This document shows, piece after piece, positions 18,056 through 25,865 of a stretch of 64,000 bases of DNA (position 1 is the stretch's first letter; every line of letters starts with the position of its first letter). The position numbers and the translations under genes are program-made. Under the pieces are notes generated by a model. It had not been told where the DNA came from and did no database searches. It worked only from the letters and a program-made list of their open reading frames with translations. This DNA is from Hyphomicrobiaceae bacterium (lineage in GTDB: Bacteria; Pseudomonadota; Alphaproteobacteria; Rhizobiales; Hyphomicrobiaceae), in contig JALHMB010000006.1 in NCBI GenBank assembly GCA_022844275.1, forward strand, positions 215,001-279,000, given 5' to 3'.

Positions 18056-20128
18056 TCAGGCGTATTTGGCCTTCACCTCCTCGGCAACGTTGCGCGGTAC
18101 CTCGGCGTAGTGTGCGAACTGCATCGTGTAGGACGCGCGTCCCTGGCTCATCGAGCGCAGCTGGCTCACATAGCCGAACATGTTCGCTAGCGGCACGTGA
18201 GCCCGAATGACAGTCGCGTTGCCGCGCATCTCCTGGTTGCGAATCTGGCCGCGCCGGCTGTTGATGTCGCCGATGACGCCGCCGACGAAGTCGCCGGGTG
18301 TCACCACCTCGACGTCCATGATCGGCTCCAGGAGCTTGATGCCCGCTTTCTGGCAACCCTCGCGCATTGCCTGACGCGATGCGATTTCGAACGCGATCGC
18401 GGAGCTGTCCACCTCGTGGAAGGCACCGTCGAACAACGTCACCTTGGTATCGACCAGCGGGAAGCCGATGAGCACACCGCTTGCCCAGATGCTCTCGACA
18501 CCCTTCTCCACGCCGGGGATGTATTCCTTCGGCACGGTGCCGCCCACGATCTCGGACTCGAACTCATTGCCCGAACCCGGCTCCCGCGGCTCGAGACGCA
18601 GCTTGACGCGGGCGAACTGGCCCGAACCGCCAGACTGCTTCTTGTGCGTGTAGTCGATGTCGGTCGCGCGGGCGAGCGTCTCGCGGTAGGCGACCTGCGG
18701 CGCGCCGGTCGCCACCTCGACACCGTGCGTGCGGCGCAGGATGTCGACCTTGATCTCGAGATGCAGCTCGCCCATGCCCTTGATGATGGTCTCGCCGCTC
18801 TCCGGATCCGTGTTGACACGGAAGGAAGGATCCTCGGTCGCGAGCTTCGCGAGCGCGGCACCCATCTTCTCCTGGTCACCCTTCGACTTCGGCTCCACCT
18901 TCATCTCGATGACGGGCTCGGGGAACTCCATCTTCTCGAGAATGACGCGGTTGGTCGGGTCGGAGAGCGTCTCGCCCGTGCGGGTATCCTTGAGGCCGAG
19001 CAGCGCGACGATGTCGCCGGCATAGGCCTCCTTGATCTCCTCGCGGTTGTTGGCGTGCATCAAGAGGATGCGGCCAACGCGCTCGCGGCGATCACGGGTC
19101 GTGTTGATGACGTGCATGCCGCTTTCGAGCTTGCCCGAATAAATGCGGGCAAAGGTCAGCACGCCGTAGGGATCGTCCATGATCTTGAAGGCGAGCAGGG
19201 ACAGCGGATCACTGTCGATCGGCCGACGTACGACCGGCTCGCCGTTCTTCGGATCTATGCCTGTGAAAGCCTCGCGATCGGCCGGCGACGGCAGGAAGTC
19301 GACAACGGCATCGAGAAGGGGCTGTACGCCCTTGTTCTTGAAGGCCGAGCCGCACATCATGGGATAGAAGGCGCGCGTGATGGTGGCCTTGCGAATGCAC
19401 TTCTTCAGCGTCGCGACATCGGGCTCTTTGCCGTCGAAGTAAGCGGCGAGCGCATCATCGTCCATCTCGACCGCGGCTTCGATCATCGCGGCGCGGAATT
19501 CGTTCGCCTTGTCGACGAGGTCGGCCGGAATGTCGGTCTCAGCGAACTTCGCACCCTTGTCGTCGCCTTCCCAGATGATCGCTTTCATCTTGAGGAGATC
19601 GACAACGCCCGTGAAGCTGCTTTCGGCGCCTATCGGGATCTGCAGCGGCACGGCGCGCGCGCCGAGCTTCTCGCCGATGTCCTCGAGGCACATGTAGAAG
19701 TCTGCGCCCGTCTTATCCATCTTGTTGGCAAAGATGATGCGCGGCACGCCGTACTTGTCGCCCTGGCGCCAGACGGTCTCGGTCTGCGGCTCCACACCCT
19801 GGTTGCCATCGAGCACGCACACGGCGCCGTCGAGCACGCGCAGCGAACGCTCGACCTCGATCGTGAAGTCGACGTGGCCTGGCGTGTCGATGATGTTCAG
19901 CCGCTTGCCGGCCCAGAACGTCGTCGTGGCAGCCGACGTGATCGTGATGCCTTTCTCCTGCTCCTGGACCATGAAATCCATGGTCGCGGCGCCGTCATGC
20001 ACCTCGCCGATCTTGTGGCTCTTGCCGGTGTAGAAGAGGATCCGCTCAGTCGTCGTCGTCTTCCCAGCATCAATGTGGGCCATGATGCCGAAGTTGCGGT
20101 AGTCCTCGATCGCGTATTCGCGGGCCAT
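18056..20128 (-). CDS. fusA: Elongation factor G
   Basis: 690 aa translocase GTPase. G1 [15 protein letters not shown], switch I with [21 protein letters not shown] and NKMD are present, followed by domains II-V ending ...[23 protein letters not shown] moves tRNA-mRNA after peptide transfer and helps ribosome recycling. Unlike tuf next to it, the switch I motif is canonical. It lies 22 bases after rpsG. Confidence 0.98.
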   Translation of the reverse strand: MAREYAIEDYRNFGIMAHIDAGKTTTTERILFYTGKSHKIGEVHDGAATMDFMVQEQEKGITITSAATTTFWAGKRLNIIDTPGHVDFTIEVERSLRVLDGAVCVLDGNQGVEPQTETVWRQGDKYGVPRIIFANKMDKTGADFYMCLEDIGEKLGARAVPLQIPIGAESSFTGVVDLLKMKAIIWEGDDKGAKFAETDIPADLVDKANEFRAAMIEAAVEMDDDALAAYFDGKEPDVATLKKCIRKATITRAFYPMMCGSAFKNKGVQPLLDAVVDFLPSPADREAFTGIDPKNGEPVVRRPIDSDPLSLLAFKIMDDPYGVLTFARIYSGKLESGMHVINTTRDRRERVGRILLMHANNREEIKEAYAGDIVALLGLKDTRTGETLSDPTNRVILEKMEFPEPVIEMKVEPKSKGDQEKMGAALAKLATEDPSFRVNTDPESGETIIKGMGELHLEIKVDILRRTHGVEVATGAPQVAYRETLARATDIDYTHKKQSGGSGQFARVKLRLEPREPGSGNEFESEIVGGTVPKEYIPGVEKGVESIWASGVLIGFPLVDTKVTLFDGAFHEVDSSAIAFEIASRQAMREGCQKAGIKLLEPIMDVEVVTPGDFVGGVIGDINSRRGQIRNQEMRGNATVIRAHVPLANMFGYVSQLRSMSQGRASYTMQFAHYAEVPRNVAEEVKAKYA

Positions 20129-20149
20129 ATTCGTTGCCTCGTCGTCCGG

Positions 20150-20620
20150 TTACCAGCGGTAGTGCGAGAAGGCGCGGTTGGCTTCCGCCATCTTGTGCGT
20201 ATCTTCGCGCTTCTTCACCGCCGTGCCGCGGTTGTTGGCGGCGTCCAAAAGCTCGGCCGACAACCGCTCTTCCATCGTATTCTCATTACGGGCGCGCGCC
20301 GCCGTGATCAGCCAGCGGATCGCCAGCGCCTGACGGCGCTCGTTACGCACCTCGACCGGGACCTGGTACGTCGCACCGCCTACGCGGCGTGAGCGGACCT
20401 CGACCGAGGGCATCACGTTCTCGAGCGCCTGGTGGAACATCGGCAGCGCGTCCGCCTTGGCGCGCTGCTGCATCTTGTCGAGAGCACCGTAGACGATGCG
20501 CTCGGCCGTCGACTTCTTGCCCTCGACCATGATCGAGTTCATGAACTTCGAAACCACCAGGTCCCCAAACTTCGGGTCCGGGTTGATTTCCCGCTTCTCG
20601 GCACGATGGCGACGCGACAT
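20150..20620 (-). CDS. rpsG: 30S ribosomal protein S7
   Basis: 156 aa from the ATG at 20620 ([20 protein letters not shown]); the longer frame upstream overlaps the rpsL-rpsG spacer. [20 protein letters not shown] and the ending [11 protein letters not shown] are characteristic. S7 nucleates the 30S head; in E. coli it represses the str operon via the rpsL-rpsG spacer. Here that spacer is 108 bases and could hold such a structure, but I did not fold it. Confidence 0.97.
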   Translation of the reverse strand: MSRRHRAEKREINPDPKFGDLVVSKFMNSIMVEGKKSTAERIVYGALDKMQQRAKADALPMFHQALENVMPSVEVRSRRVGGATYQVPVEVRNERRQALAIRWLITAARARNENTMEERLSAELLDAANNRGTAVKKREDTHKMAEANRAFSHYRW

Positions 20621-20728
20621 GCGCTCGTTCCTTCTCGTCTCTTGTCTTGTGCCGCCCGCTCGGGGCAAGTCTTCCAAATACGAGAGCGCCGCTCCACATA
20701 GGGCGGCGCCCACTTGTCTCTTCGATAC

Positions 20729-21100
20729 TTACTTCGGCCGCTTGGCGCCGTACTTCGAGCGGCGTTGTTTGCGGTTGGCCACACCCTGCGTGTCGAGCAC
20801 GCCGCGGATGATGTGGTAGCGCACGCCCGGAAGGTCCTTCACGCGGCCGCCACGGATCATCACCACAGAGTGCTCCTGGAGGTTATGACCCTCGCCAGGA
20901 ATGTAGCCGATGACCTCGAAGCCGTTCGTGAGGCGGATCTTGGCGACCTTGCGGAGCGCCGAGTTCGGCTTCTTCGGCGTCGTCGTATAGACGCGCGTGC
21001 AGACGCCGCGCTTCTGCGGGCAGGCCTCCATGGCCGGGACCTTGTTACGCTCCCGGGGCTTCACCCGCGGCTTGCGGATCAGCTGCTGAATAGTCGGCAT
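20729..21100 (-). CDS. rpsL: 30S ribosomal protein S12
   Basis: 123 aa from [20 protein letters not shown] at 21100. The loop [13 protein letters not shown] and [14 protein letters not shown] carry wild-type lysines at the streptomycin positions (K43 and K88 in E. coli numbering), so streptomycin sensitivity is the default reading. First gene of the str operon; rpoB/rpoC, often just upstream in bacteria, are not adjacent here. Confidence 0.97.
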   Translation of the reverse strand: MPTIQQLIRKPRVKPRERNKVPAMEACPQKRGVCTRVYTTTPKKPNSALRKVAKIRLTNGFEVIGYIPGEGHNLQEHSVVMIRGGRVKDLPGVRYHIIRGVLDTQGVANRKQRRSKYGAKRPK

Positions 21101-21504
21101 CGCGCCTCGTCCGTACCTCGAGCACCCTCCCCACACGGGACCGGATGCGCCAAACCTGACGAGCCGAGCTGCCCATTTTCTAGGGCACCCAGCTCGCAAC
21201 ACCAGAGGATCGAACGTCCGCAACCGCGGCGCGCCGATCTTGGTCCGAAATTGTCCTCTGCTTGAGAACGATAGTGTTTAGGGGCGACTAGCAATGAGCC
21301 AGAGGCTTTATTCGCAGGCAGCTCATGATTGCCGATGACGGCTTCTGTGCCTGCAAAGCCCCGCCCGATAGCGCCCTACGACCTACCGTGAGAGTGGGCG
21401 CAAAATATACACGTCGAATTATAAGGTCAACACCCTTGGCCAACGATTTTGTCGCGGGCCCCAAAAATTACGGAAACCAGCATTTTATCGATACTTTTCA
21501 CGCT
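21101..21504. other. Gene-free leader and spacer upstream of rpsL
   Basis: About 400 bases with no supported gene. The right part contains the str-operon promoter candidate (21402-21430); the remaining ~295 bases would be an unusually long 5' leader for rpsL. The stretch 21,300-21,430 is visibly richer in A/T than the coding sequence around it. I see no recognisable riboswitch and no clear leader peptide. Confidence 0.6.
21402..21430 (-). promoter_or_regulatory. Candidate promoter of the str operon (rpsL-rpsG-fusA-tuf)
   Basis: On the minus strand TTGACC is followed after exactly 17 bases by TATTTT, close to the housekeeping sigma consensus, and a TATAAT lies within the spacer. Start of transcription would be near 21395. 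No other comparably good match was seen between this site and rpsL. Confidence 0.6.
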
Positions 21505-22296
21505 TCAGGGCAGGCCGATCCGGCCCCAGCCCGGGAGCTTCAGGGCCGGCCGGCGCACGTCGATGCCCGCAATAGCCCCCATGAAATTGAACTCGATGCC
21601 CTCGACCCAACCCACCGTAAACCCGATCAGCCCCTTGGCGAGAAATTGAACGCCTGTGCGACTTGGCGTCAGGCCGAAGTAGACCGGACCCTCCGTGAAA
21701 TCCTTGCCGATGGCGGTTGGTAGGAGGCCGGGTGCCAGCGCCGGCACCACGCGAGCGACATAGGCGATGAACGTGTTGGAGTTCGGCCCTGGCCACGCCT
21801 TGTAGCTGCCCGCATCCGAGAAGGGGTATTCGGCAACGGCCCGCTCGATATCGGCGATAGCGGCCGTTGCGGTGGACCCCCGGATGGAGGCCACGATCGC
21901 GGGAGCGTTGCTGTACCAGTGGCTGTCCGGCGAAAGGTGGTCCGTCCGGACGGGGCGCCCCCAGCCGACAACGTCATACCGCGTATAGCGCGGCGCGCCC
22001 GCGGCCTTGGTCACGATCCAGGTGTGGTGCGCGAATATGCCCTTCCACCCGCCCGTGCGGCCGGCCAGAACATACACGACGGGCTCGGGATCTGCCGCGG
22101 CAGGCTTCAGGATGCCGGTCGGCGACCAGTTCGCGCTGCGCCAGTTCCAGGCCGTATTGTTCCACGTCCACCATGCAGCATGCGCCGCGAGGGGGATCAG
22201 AAAAAGATAAAGAAGAACCTTGCCCATCCGCCTCACCGATCGTCGGATTGAGTGCCGCCTGGATTTACTAGGCGCTTGTGGGACGGCCTCAGTCAT
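21505..22296 (-). CDS. DUF3750 family protein
   Basis: 263 aa from the ATG at 22296 (MTEAVPQAPSKSRRHSIRRS), which has GGAG five bases upstream; an internal ATG at 22224 is possible. A membrane segment follows (GKVLLYLFLIPLAAHAAWW). The body shows the DUF3750 pattern: an early HTWIVTKAAG, YTRYDVVGWG, then WYSNAPAIVASI, and a Gly-rich C-terminal part. Function is unknown; the family is common in proteobacterial inner membranes/periplasm. It precedes the str operon on the same strand. Confidence 0.8.
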   Translation of the reverse strand: MTEAVPQAPSKSRRHSIRRSVRRMGKVLLYLFLIPLAAHAAWWTWNNTAWNWRSANWSPTGILKPAAADPEPVVYVLAGRTGGWKGIFAHHTWIVTKAAGAPRYTRYDVVGWGRPVRTDHLSPDSHWYSNAPAIVASIRGSTATAAIADIERAVAEYPFSDAGSYKAWPGPNSNTFIAYVARVVPALAPGLLPTAIGKDFTEGPVYFGLTPSRTGVQFLAKGLIGFTVGWVEGIEFNFMGAIAGIDVRRPALKLPGWGRIGLP

Positions 22297-22380
22297 GGAC
22301 ACTCCGAACTTGCAAAGGCACGCATTCCAATAGATCGGCCGTCGGACCAACGCGCTGATCTCTCAACGCCGCCGCACAAC

Positions 22381-23982
22381 CTACCCGTCGATCTCCGCTG
22401 GGGCGAATCCGGCCGCCCTCGCATCCGCCTCACTGCAGAACCAGCGTTCACCGCGCGCGGAAACGACCCGCAACCTCACATAGGTAGGCGACCACGGCAG
22501 GTGGTAAGTCTTGACCGTATCGCCGCGCCGCCCCTCGACCTTGCCCTTGATCGGGCAGCCTTCCGGCGCCTTTGACTTGGCCTCGTTCCAGACCCGCGTG
22601 CGCCACTCGGCGGCCCGTTCGGGGGCGGCCGTACTGCTCCAGAGGCCGACCTTGGCCTGCTGCGCCTTGGCCTGAACACTGCGGTAACGCGCCATCATGC
22701 CGGCTTCAGCCAGCACGTGGCCGCCTTCGACGAGAGCACTCGCGATATCGGTCGTGCCGGCCGTGCAGATGGCGCGCACGATGCCGACATCATCCTTGCC
22801 GGACGGCTCACAGCTCAATTGGCGGCCGGAGACGAGACGCGAGAGCGCGGTTTGGGCCGCCTCACCGCAGCGCCAGCGGCGATTGTCGGACCTCATGCAC
22901 ACCTGATCGCGCTCAGGTGCCTCGATACCATCCAGGCGGATCGTCTGCTGGCCTATGCGGAGCATGTCACCGCCGATCGCAAAAGCGCGACCGACAATCG
23001 GCGGATCCGATGCCTTGAAGGGCACGAGGCTCGAGAGCGACATCGAGGGTAGGCTCGGCAAACTCTGGGGCGATGGCGTGAGGCTCGCCGGCCAGAGCCA
23101 GACGGTGGCGAGAACGGCGGCGACGATAGCGCCACCGCCGGCAATCGTGTGCCCGACCTGAGTTGGAATGCGGCGCAGGGGCACTGTAATGGCTGCGAGA
23201 ATTGCGGGACCGGGGCCATAACGCAGACGTGGCGTCAGACCAGCGAGGAGACAGATCGCGCCGACGCTCATGATCAGCATCGCCTCGCCGTCCAAACTTC
23301 CGGTCAAGAAGGTCCGCGCGAGGGCCGAGACCAACGCTACGGCACCTGCCAGCATCAGCGGGCCCGAAACGCCCGGCCTGCCGAGGAATTCGATCAGCGG
23401 CCGGCTGGCCGTCGCGAGCCCTCCGCCCGCAATGCGGCTGAGGAAAGCAAGATTGCCGCCGGTCCATGCGGCACTTCCGAGCCCGGCGCGACCGAGCCAG
23501 CGGCCCGACGCTCCCAGCCGCGCGCCTGCCTTGCGACCACCGTGCATGAGGCCGTGTGCAGACGCGACCGAAGCACGCCGAATGCCATATGCTGATGCGA
23601 TGGACGCGCGCCGGATACCGTGTGCTGAGATCATCGATGCCTGCCGAATGCCTCGCCCAGACGCCGCAATGAACTGCCGCGAGCCCGCTGCCGATGCGGC
23701 CAGCGCTTGCTTCAGTCCTCGACCCGAGGCCGCGAGCCCGTGCCGCGCGCCGCGAACGGAAGCAGCCGAAGCGCGCCGCGCGCCGTCACCGGCAGCCTCC
23801 GCGCTCTTGCGACCGAGACGTGCAGCGCTTTCAGCCGCGCGAATTGCGCCGTCCTGCGCCGATCGCTTGATTTCCTCAGCGCGCTCGCGGCGGTGCTCCC
23901 GCCGGATCGCGATCGTCGTCTTGACGTACTTGTGCCACTCAAAGCCTTCGCTTTTGCGGCGCCAGGGCCAGAGCTTGGCCAT
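22381..23982 (-). CDS. Membrane-anchored thermonuclease-like protein with 11-residue repeats
   Basis: 533 aa. Residues 75-146 form seven units of exactly 11 residues with pattern S-x-x-G-h-R/K (Ser at 75, 86, ... 141; Gly at 78, 89, ... 144). Two to three hydrophobic segments follow (about 207-228, 234-250, 278-297). Residues ~325-455 are a staphylococcal-nuclease-like domain with RLDGIEAPE, matching Arg35 and Glu43 of SNase, but the second catalytic Arg (YGR) is replaced by VGI. The C-terminus (GCPIKGKVE ... GERWFCSEADARAAG) is the 'sunset' domain also found in ExoI-like proteins. Nuclease activity is therefore doubtful. The repeat may form an amphipathic basic helix. Confidence 0.8.
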   Translation of the reverse strand: MAKLWPWRRKSEGFEWHKYVKTTIAIRREHRRERAEEIKRSAQDGAIRAAESAARLGRKSAEAAGDGARRASAASVRGARHGLAASGRGLKQALAASAAGSRQFIAASGRGIRQASMISAHGIRRASIASAYGIRRASVASAHGLMHGGRKAGARLGASGRWLGRAGLGSAAWTGGNLAFLSRIAGGGLATASRPLIEFLGRPGVSGPLMLAGAVALVSALARTFLTGSLDGEAMLIMSVGAICLLAGLTPRLRYGPGPAILAAITVPLRRIPTQVGHTIAGGGAIVAAVLATVWLWPASLTPSPQSLPSLPSMSLSSLVPFKASDPPIVGRAFAIGGDMLRIGQQTIRLDGIEAPERDQVCMRSDNRRWRCGEAAQTALSRLVSGRQLSCEPSGKDDVGIVRAICTAGTTDIASALVEGGHVLAEAGMMARYRSVQAKAQQAKVGLWSSTAAPERAAEWRTRVWNEAKSKAPEGCPIKGKVEGRRGDTVKTYHLPWSPTYVRLRVVSARGERWFCSEADARAAGFAPAEIDG

Positions 23983-24268
23983 GCGGATGCCCCTCTAGCA
24001 GCCTCGTGGGCCGCGTTGTCGCCGGGAACGGCCACGTCTGGCGTGGTCGCTAAGTCACCGGCGCACGAATCGCATGTGCACTTTCGATGCGAGAGAAACA
24101 TGGCTCGAGCACGGCGCCAAGGCCGGGCGGGAGTGACCTGTGATCAATCTGTGCGTGCGTGGCCATCGCGTCTTCGACGCGAGCATGACTGCCGCCCTCG
24201 CAACCCGCCGTGCCGGAGGCGCGTCTTCGACACGACGGGACACCCCGATCCCCCGTCTTTTATGACTT

Positions 24269-24709
24269 TCAGCGTGCGACCGCCGCTTCGAGCAACGAGC
24301 GCAGCGAACCGGTCGGCGCGACCGATTTGCGCGTCTCCATGTCGAAGAACACGTTCACGCACTCCGAGGTCGCAACGCACGCGTCGCCGACGAAGATGCC
24401 GTAGCCCGTCGTGACCGAGCGGTTGCCGAGCTTCAGGAAGCGCGAGCCGACCTCCACCGTACCGGGATAGAAAATCTCGCGGCGAAAATCGATCGCCGCC
24501 CGCGCCAGCACGAAGTCGATACGCGCGTCCGTGCCAGCATCCTGCAGGAGCTTGTAGTAGAGCTCGCAGCGTCCCGCCTCGATATACGAAGCGATCGATA
24601 CGTTGTTGACGTGTCCGAGCTTGTCAGTGTCGCAGAAGCGGACCGTCACCGGCGTGAAAAGCTCGAAGGTCGCGCGCCGGGTCAGATCCTTGGCCGTCTC
24701 GTGTTGCAT
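24269..24709 (-). CDS. Acyl-CoA thioesterase, hotdog fold (YbgC/4HBT type)
   Basis: 146 aa from the ATG at 24709 (MQHETAKDLTRRATFE). The conserved active-site region is VRFCDTDKLGHVNNVSIASY with the usual Asp, followed by DFRREIFYPGTVEVGSR. The family hydrolyses acyl- or aroyl-CoA thioesters in the cytosol; the true substrate is not predictable. It lies 38 bases downstream of the hydratase-family gene, so co-transcription is likely. The ~285 bases further downstream, before the nuclease-like gene's start, contain nothing I can identify. Confidence 0.85.
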   Translation of the reverse strand: MQHETAKDLTRRATFELFTPVTVRFCDTDKLGHVNNVSIASYIEAGRCELYYKLLQDAGTDARIDFVLARAAIDFRREIFYPGTVEVGSRFLKLGNRSVTTGYGIFVGDACVATSECVNVFFDMETRKSVAPTGSLRSLLEAAVAR

Positions 24710-24747
24710 GTCTCGCTGATCATCCCAATGTTTTGATTTTTGACGGA

Positions 24748-25521
24748 TCAGGCGCCGGTGGCGCGCACGCTGCCTATCCCATCGATCGTGAAATCGAAAG
24801 TCTCGCCCGCGGCGATCGGCAGCGTCGGGATGAGGCTCCCGGTGATGACGACCTGCCCAGCGGCAAGTGGCTTGCCGCGCGACGCCGCAAGGTTCGCGAT
24901 CCACGCGAGCGCTCCCATGGGATCGTCGGTCTTGCCGCTGTGCTTGCCCGATCCCGTCGTGAGATTGCCCGCGAGGCCGTTGAGCTCGAGGCTTGCGGGC
25001 ACTTTCACCGGCGCGCCGAGAACGATGCCGGCATTCCACGCGTTGTCACAAATGAGCGTGTGTGCCTTCGAGGTCTTGTAGTCGGCATTGCGGTCCTCGA
25101 TAAGCTCGAAGGCCGGCATGACCTCGACGATAGCAGCGCGGACTTCCTCCCGCGTGTAGGGCGTGGGTCGCGGCTCAAAGGTCTCGCCGACGCGCACGGC
25201 AAGCTCACACTCCATGACGACGTGCATGTGATCGGAGAGCTTGATGGTCGCAGGCGAGGTGTGGATACGCTTGGAATAGATCACGCCGCCGCAGGGATGA
25301 TCGATGCCCATGAGCGCCTGCATGACCTTCGTCGTCGTCGCGATCTTGAGACCGCCAACCGGGCCGTAGAGAGGAATCCACAGATCGCGGAGAGCTTCCT
25401 GCGCCGCATACGCCTCGTCGATGGTCCGCGGCGCAATGTCCTCGGGCAGATTGCGGAAGGGCGCGCGCGTACGGTGTGCATCTGCGATATAGCGGGCAGC
25501 CGCGGCAGGATCGAAGGGCAT
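24748..25521 (-). CDS. 2-keto-4-pentenoate hydratase / fumarylacetoacetate hydrolase family enzyme
   Basis: 257 aa, full length for the MhpD-like group. Features include GGLKIATTTKVMQALMGID, the acidic metal site MECELAVRVGE and EVMPAFELIEDRN, and the GSLIPTLPIAAGETF motif near the end. Related enzymes hydrate 2-keto-4-pentenoate or decarboxylate 4-oxalocrotonate in aromatic catabolism. No other catechol-pathway genes are nearby, so the physiological role is open. Its start faces the composite palindromic repeat and htpG. Confidence 0.85.
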   Translation of the reverse strand: MPFDPAAAARYIADAHRTRAPFRNLPEDIAPRTIDEAYAAQEALRDLWIPLYGPVGGLKIATTTKVMQALMGIDHPCGGVIYSKRIHTSPATIKLSDHMHVVMECELAVRVGETFEPRPTPYTREEVRAAIVEVMPAFELIEDRNADYKTSKAHTLICDNAWNAGIVLGAPVKVPASLELNGLAGNLTTGSGKHSGKTDDPMGALAWIANLAASRGKPLAAGQVVITGSLIPTLPIAAGETFDFTIDGIGSVRATGA

Positions 25522-25566
25522 GGCGTTCCTCGAGAGTTCTCTGTGGGCACGATTGGCGGCGTCACC

Positions 25567-25642
25567 CTAGTGTGATGATCGAGAAATTCGCCAGCCCTCG
25601 CGGCACGGTATCCAGCGAATTTCTCGATCTGCATCACACTAG
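25567..25642 (+). repeat. Palindromic repeat A, copy 1 (76 bp)
   Basis: Starts CTAGTGTGATGATCGAG and continues AAATTCGC; ends GCGAATTTCTCGATC, then TGCATCACACTAG. The arms pair over about 25 bases with a 3-base bulge (GCA) in the right arm, around a ~23-base centre. A second copy in reverse orientation is at 57968-58043, with only about eight differences in 76 positions. Confidence 0.9.
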
Positions 25643-25655
25643 CTAGTTCATGATT

Positions 25656-25731
25656 CTAGTGTCCCTTTTGATTCCGAGTTCGCTCGGACACTCGCATCTA
25701 GGTTAAGCGAACTTCGGAATAGGGACACTAG
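25656..25731 (+). repeat. Palindromic repeat B, copy 1 (76 bp)
   Basis: Starts CTAGTGTCCCTTTTGATTCC and ends GCGAACTTCGGAAT, then AGGGACACTAG. The arms pair with a bulge of about four bases (TTTT) in the left arm. It shares its first seven bases (CTAGTGT) and the inner TTCGC with repeat A, so A and B look like relatives. It lies 13 bases after A, and the same A-13-B unit recurs inverted at 57877-58043. Confidence 0.9.
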
Positions 25732-25797
25732 CGCGGACATGGTGGCCGGCAAACCCGCTTTGCAACCCTGCCCATCTGGACACTGACCACCACGGGG

Positions 25798-25825
25798 CTT
25801 GAACGAGCGCGGTCCCGCGCTTTAT
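25798..25825 (+). promoter_or_regulatory. Candidate heat-shock-type promoter of htpG
   Basis: CTTGAA is followed after 16 bases by CTTTAT (then C), resembling alphaproteobacterial RpoH promoters (CTTGA-type -35 box). Transcription would start about 33 bases before the htpG ATG. This fits a heat-shock gene, but it is a consensus match only. Confidence 0.45.
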
Positions 25826-25865
25826 CAGAGGCAACCGTTGTGAAGGAAAATAGGAGAACGCAGCG

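Larger units (their letters stand above)
25522..25865. other. Divergent intergenic region carrying the composite repeat
   Basis: 344 bases between two divergent genes. It holds palindrome A (25567-25642), a 13-base spacer, palindrome B (25656-25731) and the htpG promoter candidate. No gene is supported inside it. Confidence 0.8.

Noticed and set aside
18197-20392. 731-codon open frame antisense to fusA
   Set aside because: Shadow of EF-G; no ribosome binding site or conserved motif.
23545-23760. CRISPR-like regular DNA repeat
   Set aside because: The 33-bp period comes from an 11-residue protein repeat in frame; units are imperfect and there are no unique spacers or cas genes.
25567-25731. 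Insertion sequence or tRNA gene at the palindromic region
   Set aside because: No transposase, no cloverleaf and no target duplication; it is a non-coding palindromic repeat pair.
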